Source of the DNA: Pedobacter cryoconitis
GTDB taxonomy: Bacteria; Bacteroidota; Bacteroidia; Sphingobacteriales; Sphingobacteriaceae
Direction of reading: 5' to 3'
Assembly: GCA_019352875.1 (NCBI GenBank)
Contig: JAAAFW010000006.1
Span: 1,208,284-1,272,283 of the forward strand
DNA: 64,000 bases
The notes beneath the pieces are model-generated. The model did no database searches. It had not been told where the DNA came from and was given only the letters and a program-made list of their open reading frames with translations. The position numbers and the translations under genes are program-made. This document shows, piece by piece, positions 34,543-43,626 of this stretch; position 1 is the stretch's first letter, and every line of letters begins with the position of its first letter.

Positions 34543-35313
34543 ATGAGTACAGGAAATATGAATTTAACGCTGAAAGTTTGGCGTCAGAAAAATAACAAAG
34601 CCAAAGGTAATTTGGTCGATTATAAAATGTCGGAGATTTCTCCTGACATGTCCTTCCTAGAAATGTTTGACGTTTTAAACGAGCAGCTGATCAATAAGGG
34701 AGAAGAACCAATTGTATTTGATCATGACTGCAGGGAAGGTATCTGCGGAGCATGTTCAATGTATATCAATGGAAGACCTCACGGACCTAAAGAGGGCATT
34801 ACTACATGCCAGCTTCACATGCGTTCATTCCAGGATGGTGATACTATTGTCGTAGAACCATGGAGAGCTAAAGCATTCCCTGTAATTAAAGATTTAGCTG
34901 TAGACCGTACTGCTTTTGACAGAATTATTGCGGCAGGTGGTTTCATTTCTGTGAATACGGGAAATGCGCAGGACGCGAATGCATTGCCAATTCCTAAATT
35001 CCAGGCAGACTCTGCTTTCGAAGCAGCAGCCTGTATCGGATGCGGAGCTTGTGTAGCAACCTGTAAAAATGCTTCAGCCATGTTATTTACATCGGCGAAA
35101 ATATCTCAGCTTGCACAACTGCCTCAGGGTCAGCCTGAGCGTTACCGTCGTGTTCAAAGTATGGTTGCACAGATGGATGCTGAAGGTTTTGGTAACTGTA
35201 CCAACACCGGTGCCTGCGAAGCAGAATGTCCTAAAGGAATCTCCCTGGAGAATATTGCAAGAATGAACAGAGATTTTTATTCTGCAAAATTTGTTTCTGA
35301 GGAAGAAGTTTAA
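34543..35313 (+). CDS. sdhB: Succinate dehydrogenase/fumarate reductase iron-sulfur subunit
   Basis: 256 residues. The N-terminal 2Fe-2S ligands are in [15 protein letters not shown] and a later Cys (TTCQLHM); the C-terminal ferredoxin-like part has [14 protein letters not shown] and [15 protein letters not shown] for the 4Fe-4S and 3Fe-4S type clusters. It carries electrons between FAD and quinone/heme. Last gene of the sdhCAB operon, followed by a strong terminator. Confidence 0.97.
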   Translation: MSTGNMNLTLKVWRQKNNKAKGNLVDYKMSEISPDMSFLEMFDVLNEQLINKGEEPIVFDHDCREGICGACSMYINGRPHGPKEGITTCQLHMRSFQDGDTIVVEPWRAKAFPVIKDLAVDRTAFDRIIAAGGFISVNTGNAQDANALPIPKFQADSAFEAAACIGCGACVATCKNASAMLFTSAKISQLAQLPQGQPERYRRVQSMVAQMDAEGFGNCTNTGACEAECPKGISLENIARMNRDFYSAKFVSEEEV

Positions 35314-35341
35314 TAGATTTAGGTCTACGAGACAAGGATTT

Positions 35342-35380
35342 AACACGAAACCCTGGCAGATTTTGCCGGGGTTTCGTGTT
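35342..35380. terminator. Terminator after sdhB
   Basis: 12-bp perfect stem AACACGAAACCC / GGGTTTCGTGTT with a further inner GGCA/TGCC pairing, then a T-run. It lies between the convergent sdhB and M56 genes. Confidence 0.9.
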
Positions 35381-35404
35381 TTTAGTCCATCCTAAAACTG
35401 GTGT

Positions 35405-36658
35405 TTATGCTTTTACGGGTTTTTTCGTCAGTCCGAAATTGATTGGAATATTAAACTTCACTCTCACTGGTGTGTTATCTACTTTCCCTGGAATCCAGTT
35501 GGGTGATTCTGTGAGTACCCTGACCGCTTCGGCATCCAGCGCCGCATTCAATCCTTTTTCGACTTTAACATTGCTAATCTTGCCATCCTTCTCTACGATA
35601 TAGCTAAGGAATACTCTGCCCTCCACCTTATTTTTAGCAGCTGATTCTGGATATTTAATTGATGCGCCCAAATATTCATAGAATTTTTTCATACCGCCCG
35701 GGAATTCTGGTGGCGTGTCAGTTTTGACAAATTCATAGACTTTCCCGGGTTCCTGCTGTTGTAAACTGTATAGGTTTAAAGGCTGGGCGGTGAAGTATGA
35801 AATTAATCCGTCACCGGAATTTTCTGGCATTTTTTCTTTTGTCAACGTTGCAGATGTCAGTAATAATGTTCCTGCGCAAAGCGGTATGAACAGTGCGTAT
35901 TTCAATACCGCCGGTTTTGCTGATTTTCTTTTGTTTAACATATGAATTCGGGTTTTAAGTAAAGGTTCATTGAAAAAACTATTGGTCAGTACCTGCGAAT
36001 CAATGCGGAGTGCTTTACTGAGCAGCAACATTGCATACGCAGCTTTGTCGCCCTGATATGCAGACGCGACTTCATCTGCGTAGAACTCATGGACCTGTAT
36101 TATCGACTTTTTATAGGCATAGATCACCGGGTTAAACCAGTAAATAATTGACAGGATTTCGAAAAATATAATGTCTGCGCTGTGTATATGTCTGATATGG
36201 ACTTCCTCATGCCTGTCAATTATCGCTGCGCCATCTAATCTGCTGTCAATACGTTTAAAGCCAAAAAATGAAAACGCCATGCCCGAAACAGGTTTGCCCA
36301 TCGTTTTCCTAAGTTGAAGGAGACGCCTGGTCAGTCTTAGGGTAAAAAAAACAGCACCTGCCAGATAAATACTCGCGGCAACACTTATCCAGCCCGGCGT
36401 GCTGCTTTTTAAAGGCGATACGCTAACCTCAGAGAGCATAATTAGTATCTCCTGGGCTTGGACCTTCTCGAAAATGCTTTTTTGCAGGGAGAGCCAGTCA
36501 TGTGGAATCAATGGTATAAGCATTGCGGACATCGCAGCCGTAATCAGGTAATATCTGTTTAGCCTGAAAAATGTCTCTTTCTCTAGCAGTAGCTTATAGA
36601 AAAGATAAAATAGCAGCAGGCTACTGTTGGCCAGCAACATATAAATAATCCAGTTCAT
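35405..36658 (-). CDS. M56 family (BlaR1-like) membrane metallopeptidase with TonB C-terminal domain
   Basis: 417 residues. Membrane helices at about 3-22, 36-52, 92-110 and 270-288. The zinc site is complete: HEEVH (150-154) and downstream HEFYADE (190-196). After the last helix, the periplasmic C-terminus (about 325-410) is a TonB-type domain: PPEFPGGMKKFYEYLG, EGRVFLSYIVEKDGKI and LDAEAVRVLTESPNWIPG. By analogy with BlaR1/MecR1, it should cleave the BlaI-type repressor coded one base upstream. In place of a penicillin sensor it carries a TonB-like domain, a common Bacteroidota variant. The signal is unknown. Confidence 0.9.
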   Translation of the reverse strand: MNWIIYMLLANSSLLLFYLFYKLLLEKETFFRLNRYYLITAAMSAMLIPLIPHDWLSLQKSIFEKVQAQEILIMLSEVSVSPLKSSTPGWISVAASIYLAGAVFFTLRLTRRLLQLRKTMGKPVSGMAFSFFGFKRIDSRLDGAAIIDRHEEVHIRHIHSADIIFFEILSIIYWFNPVIYAYKKSIIQVHEFYADEVASAYQGDKAAYAMLLLSKALRIDSQVLTNSFFNEPLLKTRIHMLNKRKSAKPAVLKYALFIPLCAGTLLLTSATLTKEKMPENSGDGLISYFTAQPLNLYSLQQQEPGKVYEFVKTDTPPEFPGGMKKFYEYLGASIKYPESAAKNKVEGRVFLSYIVEKDGKISNVKVEKGLNAALDAEAVRVLTESPNWIPGKVDNTPVRVKFNIPINFGLTKKPVKA

Positions 36659-36659
36659 C

Positions 36660-37043
36660 TTATTTCTTTTTTAGTTCATTGATCATTTTCAGGATATCAT
36701 CCATATCCTTGATATCCAGTTTTTCCTCTTTTACGAAAAATGAAAACATACTTTCTACTGAGTTGCCGAAATAATTACCGAGTAATTTGTCAGTGGCGTG
36801 TCGTTTATAATCTTCAAGGGAGATAATCGGATAATACAGATGTGCTTTGCCGGCTGGCTCGTGTGCGATAAATCCTTTGGTTTCCAGAATCCGGATTATT
36901 GTAGATACCGTATTGTAGGCTGGTTTTGGTTCGGGAAGTAAGTCAACGACTTCTTTTACAAAGCCTTTTTTGATCTGCCATACGATTTGCATGATTTGTT
37001 CTTCTGCTTTAGTCAGGTCTTTAATTTCCATAGTTCTTTTCAT
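36660..37043 (-). CDS. BlaI/MecI/CopY family repressor
   Basis: 127 residues. Winged helix-turn-helix with LTKAEEQIMQIVWQIKKGFV, PKPAYNTVSTIIRILETKG and a C-terminal dimerisation helix bundle. It should repress its own operon and be inactivated by cleavage when the M56 protein one base downstream is activated. ATG 37043 is given; a second in-frame ATG at 37031 (MEIKDLTKAEEQ) is an equal candidate. Dyads with ACTA/TAGT cores lie directly upstream (37063-37100). Confidence 0.93.
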   Translation of the reverse strand: MKRTMEIKDLTKAEEQIMQIVWQIKKGFVKEVVDLLPEPKPAYNTVSTIIRILETKGFIAHEPAGKAHLYYPIISLEDYKRHATDKLLGNYFGNSVESMFSFFVKEEKLDIKDMDDILKMINELKKK

Positions 37044-37062
37044 TTTGGCCTATTACTGTTTT

Positions 37063-37100
37063 TAACTAAGCCTTTAGTTAAAGCTACAAACTAAATAGTT
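37063..37100 (-). promoter_or_regulatory. Probable BlaI-type operators
   Basis: TAACTAA (37063-37069), four bases, TTAGTTA (37074-37080) is a perfect 7-bp dyad, and AACT-N4-AGTT lies at 37089-37100. The spacing of the centres is about 23 bases. They stand 20-57 bases upstream of the repressor gene, where autoregulatory sites of BlaI-family proteins occur. Confidence 0.55.
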
Positions 37101-37136
37101 AGTTGCAAAGAAAAATATTAAAAATTTTAAGGACAC

Positions 37137-37168
37137 AAAAAAAGGCAGCCATCCAGCTGCCTTTTTTA
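37137..37168 (-). terminator. Terminator downstream of small tail-anchored gene
   Basis: Stem AAAAAAGGCAGC with its complement around a 6-base loop; eight T follow on the minus strand. It separates the small gene at 37281 from the BlaI operon. Confidence 0.88.
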
Positions 37169-37280
37169 TTTATTAACTAAAACTAAACTAATATATGGTG
37201 TTATCCCTCCAGAACGGAGGAAAGGGTGTTTAGTGCAATTTAAAGGGACTATCTGCCCGGTCAAATATGATCGATTCCGT

Positions 37281-37547
37281 TTAAAAGAAGCTGTAGATCA
37301 TCACAGTCAAAACGGGAATCAGCATCAAAAGGAATGGAGAAACAGTTGTTAATTTATCCATGATATATATTTTAGCAGCAGATAAGCTGCTGATATGTGA
37401 TTGATAAGAATTGTACATCCTGTCACTTACAAGCGGTTGTGAGAGTTGTTGGTATGCTGAAGTTTTCATAGGTATATATTTTCTTGCGAAACTGCTGATA
37501 TTAAGCTGAACTGTTTTTTGGTCGAGGTAGTAAGCAGAAGTTTTCAT
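37281..37547 (-). CDS. Small tail-anchored protein with duplicated MKTSAY segment
   Basis: 88 residues if started at ATG 37547 (MKTSAYYLDQK); an upstream Met would add eight residues. The hexapeptide MKTSAY at the N-terminus recurs at residue 27 (MKTSAYQQLSQ), and the matching DNA is also similar, so the second could be an internal start giving a 62-residue form. Residues about 66-88 (TTVSPFLLMLIPVLTVMIYSFF) are a C-terminal membrane helix with no residues after it. I do not recognise the family. It has its own terminator; no partner gene is close. Confidence 0.55.
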   Translation of the reverse strand: MKTSAYYLDQKTVQLNISSFARKYIPMKTSAYQQLSQPLVSDRMYNSYQSHISSLSAAKIYIMDKLTTVSPFLLMLIPVLTVMIYSFF

Positions 37548-37650
37548 CGTTATTTCGTTTTGTTGAAACAAATAGAATTATAAATTTTTGGCTGTTAAAA
37601 TGTTTTATACGAAGGGGATAAAATTCTAGATCAACGGCTCAAATCAGATA

Positions 37651-37701
37651 AACAGGCATATTTCGTTGGTTTGTCCAGTTCGTAGAATAAAAATGCCTGT
37701 T
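37651..37701. repeat. 9-bp inverted repeat in the leader region of the LytS-like gene
   Basis: AACAGGCAT (37651-37659) and ATGCCTGTT (37693-37701), 33 bases apart, about 110 bases before the kinase start. Without a T-run it is not a normal terminator; it may be an operator pair or chance. Confidence 0.3.
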
Positions 37702-37810
37702 CGTCGATTTATATACAGATCAATCGGAGATTTCCTGTTTTATTCACATCAGAAGACGGTTTAATTTTAAAAATTAATAGCTTTAGACCTGATTCTTATT
37801 GTGCAAACAG

Positions 37811-38836
37811 ATGAAAGATAACAGAGAGATCATTTCCCATTTAGCTTATTGGATGTTTATCGGGGCAATTCTTGGCCTGACAATATTTATGAGCGGCAAA
37901 AGCATATTTTCCAGGGAAGTCGTTGTTAGTCTTGGCTATTACTCTATTATCAATATCTCCGTATTTTATATAAATTATACACTGCTAATTCCCCAGCTGC
38001 TGAAAAAATACTGGATGTATATTCTGGCGCTTGTATTATTGATTGCTGGGATGACAGCTGCAAAAACAATTATCGCGGTACTGTACAGAGATGTGATTTT
38101 AGAACACCATGATAGTAAAACAGGAGTGCTCCGGGAAACGGATCTTTCTGTATATATGATCAGTACCGTGTTTGTATCCGGTTTTTTTATTATTTCCAGC
38201 TGCCTGATTAAATTCATGCTCGACTGGTTCAGTAATATCAGGGTACAACGCAGTCTGGAGAACGAAAGAAAGGATATGGAGCTGCAATTCCTGAAATCGC
38301 AGCTGAATCCGCATTTCCTGTTCAATTCACTGAATAATATTTACTCACTCGCTTATCAGAAATCTGAGAAAACTGCTGATGCTGTACTTAAGTTATCGGA
38401 GATTATGCGGTATATGATCTATGAAAGCAATGATATGTGGGTAGAACTTAGTAAAGAGATCTCCTATCTGGAAAGCTATGTAGACCTGCACCGGCTGCGT
38501 TTTAAGGATGGTGCAGCGATAGAGATGAGCATCAATGGGGAGATTAAAGATCAAAAGATTATTCCGCTGGTACTGATCTCATTTGTAGAAAATGCATTTA
38601 AACATGGGGTGGCAAATGATCCTGCCGACCCGATTCGTATTAATATCATCGCCAATCAGAAGATTCTTCATTTCAGTATTACGAATAAGAAGAGAATTGG
38701 AAATAAGGACGAAGTCGGTGGAGTTGGTCTGAACAACGTTGAAAGGCGTTTACAGTTACTTTATCCGGACAGATATAAATTAAATATTGTAAATTCAGCA
38801 ACTCATTATACCAGCGAGCTGATGCTGGATATATAG
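37811..38836 (+). CDS. LytS/YehU-type sensor histidine kinase
   Basis: 341 residues from ATG 37811 (MKDNREIISHLAYW); a TTG four codons upstream is possible. Four membrane helices fill the first 150 residues. The His_kinase domain has LKSQLNPHFLFNSLNNIYSL with the phospho-acceptor His in NPHF, and the ATPase part has VENAFKHGV and GVGLNNVERRL. This short-membrane type pairs with LytTR response regulators; its partner begins 35 bases downstream. Signal unknown. Confidence 0.93.
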   Translation: MKDNREIISHLAYWMFIGAILGLTIFMSGKSIFSREVVVSLGYYSIINISVFYINYTLLIPQLLKKYWMYILALVLLIAGMTAAKTIIAVLYRDVILEHHDSKTGVLRETDLSVYMISTVFVSGFFIISSCLIKFMLDWFSNIRVQRSLENERKDMELQFLKSQLNPHFLFNSLNNIYSLAYQKSEKTADAVLKLSEIMRYMIYESNDMWVELSKEISYLESYVDLHRLRFKDGAAIEMSINGEIKDQKIIPLVLISFVENAFKHGVANDPADPIRINIIANQKILHFSITNKKRIGNKDEVGGVGLNNVERRLQLLYPDRYKLNIVNSATHYTSELMLDI

Positions 38837-38871
38837 ATTATAACAAATAAATAGTATAAAACAGCCCTAAA

Positions 38872-39630
38872 ATGACTCTGAAGTGTATAGCTGTAGACGA
38901 TGAACCATTAGCACTGGATATCATCGAAGATTACGTATCGAAAGTACCTTTCCTGGAACTGGTCAAAAGGACCGAGAATGCAATTGAAGCTTTGCAATTG
39001 GTTCAGGCAGGTGGTATAGATCTGGTTTTTCTGGATGTACAGATGCCCGATCTGACCGGTATACAATTTCTTAAAATTGCCAGTAATAAAGCAAGCTATA
39101 TTCTTACTACTGCCTATTCACAGTATGCGTTGGAAAGCTATGATCTGGATGTTTCAGACTACCTGCTTAAGCCAATCGCATTTGACCGCTTTTATAAGGC
39201 GGTTGAAAAAGTACATAACAGGCAGAGTAAACAGCAGGAAGGGAATCAGACAATTGTAGCGGTAACTACTCCGGCGCCAGCACCAGCTCCTGTAGCCCAT
39301 TCAGAACAGGTGACGGATTTTATCTTTGTAAAGTCTGAACATAAAATCCAGAAGATCGAACTAAGCGATATCCTGTATATTGAAGGGTTAAAAGATTATA
39401 TTTCAATATATACACGGAATGAGCGTGTAATCACGTTGCAGAATATGAAAAAGATGGAAGAGACATTGCCTTCTGCAAATTTCATCAGAGTACATAAGTC
39501 TTATATCATTGCACTTGATAAAATCGAGAGTATAGAGCGCAGCCGTATCAGTATTTGTGATAAAATCATTCCGATCGGGGATACCTACAGGGATGAGTTC
39601 TTCCGCAGGATTGAGAATAAGAATATATAA
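38872..39630 (+). CDS. LytTR-family response regulator
   Basis: 252 residues. Receiver domain with VDDEPLALDIIED, Asp55 in LVFLDVQMPDLTG and Lys in LLKPIAFDRF. A linker rich in Pro/Ala (VTTPAPAPAPVAHSE) leads to the LytTR DNA-binding domain (about 150-252): FVKSEHKIQKIELSDILYIEG, IRVHKSYIIALDKIESI. It would bind paired direct repeats as a dimer. It forms an operon with the kinase upstream and converges on the acyltransferase gene with 20 bases between. Confidence 0.95.
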   Translation: MTLKCIAVDDEPLALDIIEDYVSKVPFLELVKRTENAIEALQLVQAGGIDLVFLDVQMPDLTGIQFLKIASNKASYILTTAYSQYALESYDLDVSDYLLKPIAFDRFYKAVEKVHNRQSKQQEGNQTIVAVTTPAPAPAPVAHSEQVTDFIFVKSEHKIQKIELSDILYIEGLKDYISIYTRNERVITLQNMKKMEETLPSANFIRVHKSYIIALDKIESIERSRISICDKIIPIGDTYRDEFFRRIENKNI

Positions 39631-39650
39631 ATTTCGTCCTTCAGCTTGGC

Positions 39651-40394
39651 TTAGTCTTTTACTTGATTTAAGCTTATCCGGATTGATTTTTCTGCCTGTA
39701 AAGTAATCTCTTCAGGATTCAGTCCGTCGGTTATGACAGGGCTGAGTACAGTCCAGCGAAGTTTTAATCCGGCGCATAGTGGAAATGGTCCGTATTGCAC
39801 AATTTTCCAGGAATTTTCGATAGCAACCGGTACGATCAGTGCATCGGGAACGGCTTTTAGCAGCGTGGCGATACCGCCGACCTGAAAGGGCTTGAGCTGT
39901 CCGTCTTTAGCCCGGGTACCCTCAGCGAAGATCATTGTCGACCAGTTATTCGATTTCATTCTGCGACCCAATTTGATAATTTCAGATACGGCCTGTTTAC
40001 TGTCTTTTCGGTTTATATTGGCTCCGCCACCATGTTTCAGGTTATAGGAAATAGAGGGAATACCCTTTGTCAGCTCGATCTTCGAGATAAACTTCACGTG
40101 ATATTTTCTCAGGAACCAGATCAGCGCCGGAATATCATACATGCTCTGGTGATTGGCAATAAAGATTATCGGGCGGCCTTGCGGAAGATCTTGTTTATTA
40201 ATAAATGTAGTAGATGAACCCAGGAATATCTGGCAATAAGTCAGACAAAAATTAAGATAATCTACGACAACTTTATGTGCCCGATATCCAAATAAACGGA
40301 AAGAAACCCATTGCAGCGGATGAAAGATCAAAAGTGAAAGAGTGAAAAAAAAGTAGAAGAAAGGGGTAAGAATATAACCCAGAAATTTGCTCAT
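39651..40394 (-). CDS. 1-acyl-sn-glycerol-3-phosphate acyltransferase (PlsC-like)
   Basis: 247 residues. An N-terminal membrane segment (about 8-30) precedes the acyltransferase domain with NHQSMYDIP (the HX4D catalytic motif, about residue 82) and FAEGTRAKDG (the substrate-binding EGTR motif). It adds the second acyl chain to lysophosphatidic acid in phospholipid synthesis, at the inner membrane. It starts 7 bases after the NUDIX gene and is probably co-transcribed. Confidence 0.93.
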   Translation of the reverse strand: MSKFLGYILTPFFYFFFTLSLLIFHPLQWVSFRLFGYRAHKVVVDYLNFCLTYCQIFLGSSTTFINKQDLPQGRPIIFIANHQSMYDIPALIWFLRKYHVKFISKIELTKGIPSISYNLKHGGGANINRKDSKQAVSEIIKLGRRMKSNNWSTMIFAEGTRAKDGQLKPFQVGGIATLLKAVPDALIVPVAIENSWKIVQYGPFPLCAGLKLRWTVLSPVITDGLNPEEITLQAEKSIRISLNQVKD

Positions 40395-40401
40395 GTGTAA
40401 T

Positions 40402-40956
40402 TTATAATTTGCCTTCGAGTATCATTATTTTAGCTTTTAGCAGAGCGGCCACGCTGATACTATCAGTAATAGATCCATCTTCTGCCATTGCGCAGGCTTC
40501 CTGCAGCGGGAGACGGCGTAAAACCAGTTCTTCGGTATCTTCAGGTGCTGCTTTACCTTGCGTTAATCCTCTGGCGAGATAAACTATAGCTAGTTCATCT
40601 GTAACTGAGTTTGAGAGGTGTAAACGTTGTATTTCCGTCCACGAATCTGCCAAAAGACCTGTTTCTTCCTGGAGCTCCCGTTTTGCACTGTCGAGCGGGG
40701 AAAGATTTAGCGGACCGCCGCCCTCAGGGATTTCCCAGCTGTAAGCTTTTAAGGGGTAGCGATATTGCCCGACAAGCCAGGTATACATTTCATCGTCAAC
40801 AGGAAGAATGCCGATAGCCAGGTTTTTAAAGCTTACCTGACCATAAATACCTTTGCCGCCGGAAGGATTAATCACCTGGTGTTCAGTCAGACCAATCCAG
40901 TTATTTTCATAAACCAATCTGCTTTCCAGTGTAGTCCAGGGATTTTCATTTTCCAT
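40402..40956 (-). CDS. NUDIX hydrolase, ADP-ribose pyrophosphatase-like
   Basis: 184 residues. The Nudix box is GGGPLNLSPLDSAKRELQEE followed by TGL; it has the REXXEE core with a slightly long front part, as in ADP-ribose/GDP-mannose pyrophosphatase relatives. The preceding YSWEIPEGG and the domain order agree. It hydrolyses a nucleoside diphosphate linked to another moiety; the substrate is not certain. First in a two-gene operon with the acyltransferase. Confidence 0.9.
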   Translation of the reverse strand: MENENPWTTLESRLVYENNWIGLTEHQVINPSGGKGIYGQVSFKNLAIGILPVDDEMYTWLVGQYRYPLKAYSWEIPEGGGPLNLSPLDSAKRELQEETGLLADSWTEIQRLHLSNSVTDELAIVYLARGLTQGKAAPEDTEELVLRRLPLQEACAMAEDGSITDSISVAALLKAKIMILEGKL

Positions 40957-41017
40957 GCTGCAAGATACAAAAATCTGGAATCTCCAAAAATCGGTGATTC
41001 AAATAGGCCTTAAACAA

Positions 41018-41045
41018 AAAATGACCGCTGTAAAGCGGTCATTTT
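41018..41045. terminator. Terminator after beta-barrel receptor
   Basis: 12-bp stem AAAATGACCGCT / AGCGGTCATTTT with a 4-base loop, A-run upstream of it. On the minus strand it ends the receptor gene; the right arm touches its stop region. Confidence 0.88.
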
Positions 41046-41046
41046 C

Positions 41047-43530
41047 TTAAAACTGACCTTCATCAGGTCTGTTGTCCGCCTGTTCAGGCTTCTTTTGTTT
41101 TTTCTGGAATGTCGTCTGACCGAAGCGGTAGGAGAACGTGATATTACCCATTGGGCCTGTCATATAACGTTCGAAATCTACGATTGACCTGCCGTCATTG
41201 GTAACCATACCGAACCTGCGTGTGTTGAAAATATCTCTTACATTCAGGCCGAGTGAAGCTTTTTTACCTGGGAAATCATATTTGGCACCACCGTCAAATG
41301 TATACATTGATTTCCTTTTACCCTGCGCCAGTACCTGGGATGAAGTATATTCACCTCTGAGCTGTAAGGTAATTCCGTAAGGAAGTACAAAATTATTGGT
41401 CAGGTTAGAGTTCCAGCTGAAACCGGAATTGCCAGCAATATCATAAGCTGGAACGGCATCGATTTTACTATGATAAACATTTACGTTCGCCGTAAAGTTC
41501 CATGGTTTGATTACATCGACTTTGGCAATCAGTTCCAGACCGCTGGAAAGATCTTTGGTTAAGTTCTGGGGAGTAGAGATGATTACACCATTTTCATCAG
41601 GCTGAGAACGTACACGCTGAATCAGGTCATTCGTTCTACGGACGTATGCACTGGAAATTAAAGTTACTTTAGGCCAGAATTTGCTGTAACCAAGTTCGAA
41701 AGCATGTACATCTTCAGGCAGCAGGTTTGGATTACCACGACGCCAGTTTAAAGGATCACCGTAATCAATAAACGGATTGGTATCCCACGGTCTTGGTCTG
41801 TTTACCCTTCTGCTGTAACTTAACTGGATCTGTTGCTCATGATCCATTTTCTGTGTCAGATAGATACTTGGGTAAAGACGTTTATAGGCAATTTTAGAAG
41901 TTGCATTTACCAGTTGGTTATTCAGATCATAACCACCGCTATTAGATACCAGGGAAGCATCTTCTGCACGTAATCCGAACTGATAACCGAATTTACCGAT
42001 CTGGTTCTGATAGTTCATATAGATTGCATGTACCTGATCTTTACTGTCAAATAAATTTGTCAGGCGCAGATCCGGGCGGTAACTTTCTAAATCATAGTCG
42101 AATAACTGGGCATCTGTAGTATTATCTGAAAAACGGATCTGGCTGCGGTATCCGGCCTCCAGTTTACCTGTCTTACCGATAGAAGTATTATAATCTGCCT
42201 GAATATTATAGTTTTTGTTATCGCCTTCATTATCATTCGTACGTCTTTCGCCATTGCCGGGAGCAATACCGTTTAGACTTTGCAGATCGGTAATATATCG
42301 CTGAAAATTGTCATTATTACCCTTGGAGAAACCAAAATTGAAAGTAAGTTCTTCGCCTGGTTTAAACTTATGGCTATAATCCAGGTTGGTGTCAAAACTC
42401 TTTCCACTGCCCAGATTGGTATTTGTCCGGTTACTCAGTTCAAGCGGAGCACGTTGTGCATCATATTTATTTATGTTGAGCAGTTCAGTCCGGTCATTGT
42501 CCCTGATATTAAAACCACCCGAGAAACTTAGTATGTCTTTAGTGGTCAGATAATAATCCAGACCTGCTTTTACATTGTGACTTTTATCGGTATTTCTAGA
42601 GTCTGTCAGCTGATCTGCGAAGGCAAGCTCACCAATAGGCTGCAGGTACTCTATATTGTTGAAACCACCACCAATCCTATTTCCTCTTCTGAAAGAGTAG
42701 TTACCATAGAGATTCACTTTTTTATTTTGAAAACTCAGACTGGTGTTTGCATTATAGTTATCCCTGTTTCCTGCAGTCAGTGCAACATTCCCGTTAAAGC
42801 CGAGCTTCGCGTTCTTTTTTAATACGATGTTAATGATCCCTGATTGTCCTTCTGCATCATATTTAGAGGAAGGGTTTGTGATTACTTCAACCGTCTCAAT
42901 AGAGCTTGCAGGAATAGACTGCAGAATTTGCGCCACATTACCACCTGCAATTAGAGAAGGTTTTCCATCAATCAGTACCCTTACACCAGTAGAGCCTCTT
43001 AAGCTTACATTTCCGTCCACGTCAGTCTGGACAGAAGGAACATTTGCCAGCAGATCTGTGGCCGAACCACCTTCACTGACCAAACTTTGTTCAACAGAAA
43101 ATACTTTTTTATCTATACCCAGTTGTATAGGACTCTTTTGAGCAGTAATTGCAACTTCATTCAGTACATTACCTTTAGAAGCTGTCATTTTCACAGTTCC
43201 GAGGTTGAAGTCTTTACCAGCGACCAGTGTTACATTATTTTTCACCATAGTCTGATAACCAACGTAGCTGATTTTAACCGTAAAGCTGCCGGCCGGAAGA
43301 TTTGGAATAGAGAGATTGCCGTCTGCGTCAGTTTGGGCAGTGCGGACGACGGCTTTAGTACTGTTATTTAAAACAACAGCAGAAGCAAAAGGAACAGTTT
43401 CATTATTTTGCACATCTACAACTTTTCCGGTAAGTTTACCGGTGCCGGTATTTTGAGCCTGGATAGCGGAGGAGACGAAGAAATTAAAAATTAAACTGAA
43501 TAATAGAATTTTGTAGATAGACAGGTTCAT
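41047..43530 (-). CDS. TonB-dependent receptor, outer-membrane beta-barrel family
   Basis: 827 residues. Signal peptide (about 1-25, ending AIQA), a carboxypeptidase-regulatory-like domain (about 30-118; TGKLTGKVVDVQNNETVPFA), a plug (about 130-235; VRVLIDGKPSLIAGGN, IETVEVITNPSSKYDAEG) and a long barrel in the OMP_b-brl_3 family (NRPRPWDTNPFIDYGDP). Such receptors lack SusD partners and occur in many copies in Bacteroidota; substrates are rarely known, peptides or proteins in some cases. The C-terminus adds a Gln/Lys/Pro-rich tail (QKKQKKPEQADNRPDEGQF) after the last strand, which is unusual for a barrel. Confidence 0.92.
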   Translation of the reverse strand: MNLSIYKILLFSLIFNFFVSSAIQAQNTGTGKLTGKVVDVQNNETVPFASAVVLNNSTKAVVRTAQTDADGNLSIPNLPAGSFTVKISYVGYQTMVKNNVTLVAGKDFNLGTVKMTASKGNVLNEVAITAQKSPIQLGIDKKVFSVEQSLVSEGGSATDLLANVPSVQTDVDGNVSLRGSTGVRVLIDGKPSLIAGGNVAQILQSIPASSIETVEVITNPSSKYDAEGQSGIINIVLKKNAKLGFNGNVALTAGNRDNYNANTSLSFQNKKVNLYGNYSFRRGNRIGGGFNNIEYLQPIGELAFADQLTDSRNTDKSHNVKAGLDYYLTTKDILSFSGGFNIRDNDRTELLNINKYDAQRAPLELSNRTNTNLGSGKSFDTNLDYSHKFKPGEELTFNFGFSKGNNDNFQRYITDLQSLNGIAPGNGERRTNDNEGDNKNYNIQADYNTSIGKTGKLEAGYRSQIRFSDNTTDAQLFDYDLESYRPDLRLTNLFDSKDQVHAIYMNYQNQIGKFGYQFGLRAEDASLVSNSGGYDLNNQLVNATSKIAYKRLYPSIYLTQKMDHEQQIQLSYSRRVNRPRPWDTNPFIDYGDPLNWRRGNPNLLPEDVHAFELGYSKFWPKVTLISSAYVRRTNDLIQRVRSQPDENGVIISTPQNLTKDLSSGLELIAKVDVIKPWNFTANVNVYHSKIDAVPAYDIAGNSGFSWNSNLTNNFVLPYGITLQLRGEYTSSQVLAQGKRKSMYTFDGGAKYDFPGKKASLGLNVRDIFNTRRFGMVTNDGRSIVDFERYMTGPMGNITFSYRFGQTTFQKKQKKPEQADNRPDEGQF

Positions 43531-43626
43531 TAAGTTAGTGTGTTTTGGTGTATTTTCTTAGGATGGACAAAGTAACGGCGCGATAGTTTAAAAAACAGGT
43601 GGTAACTATTTTATTACAACGCATAT

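Noticed and set aside
37204..37224. Small CCTCC / GGAGG hairpin downstream of the tail-anchored gene
   Set aside because: Five-base stem without T-run; the real terminator is the stronger hairpin at 37137-37168.
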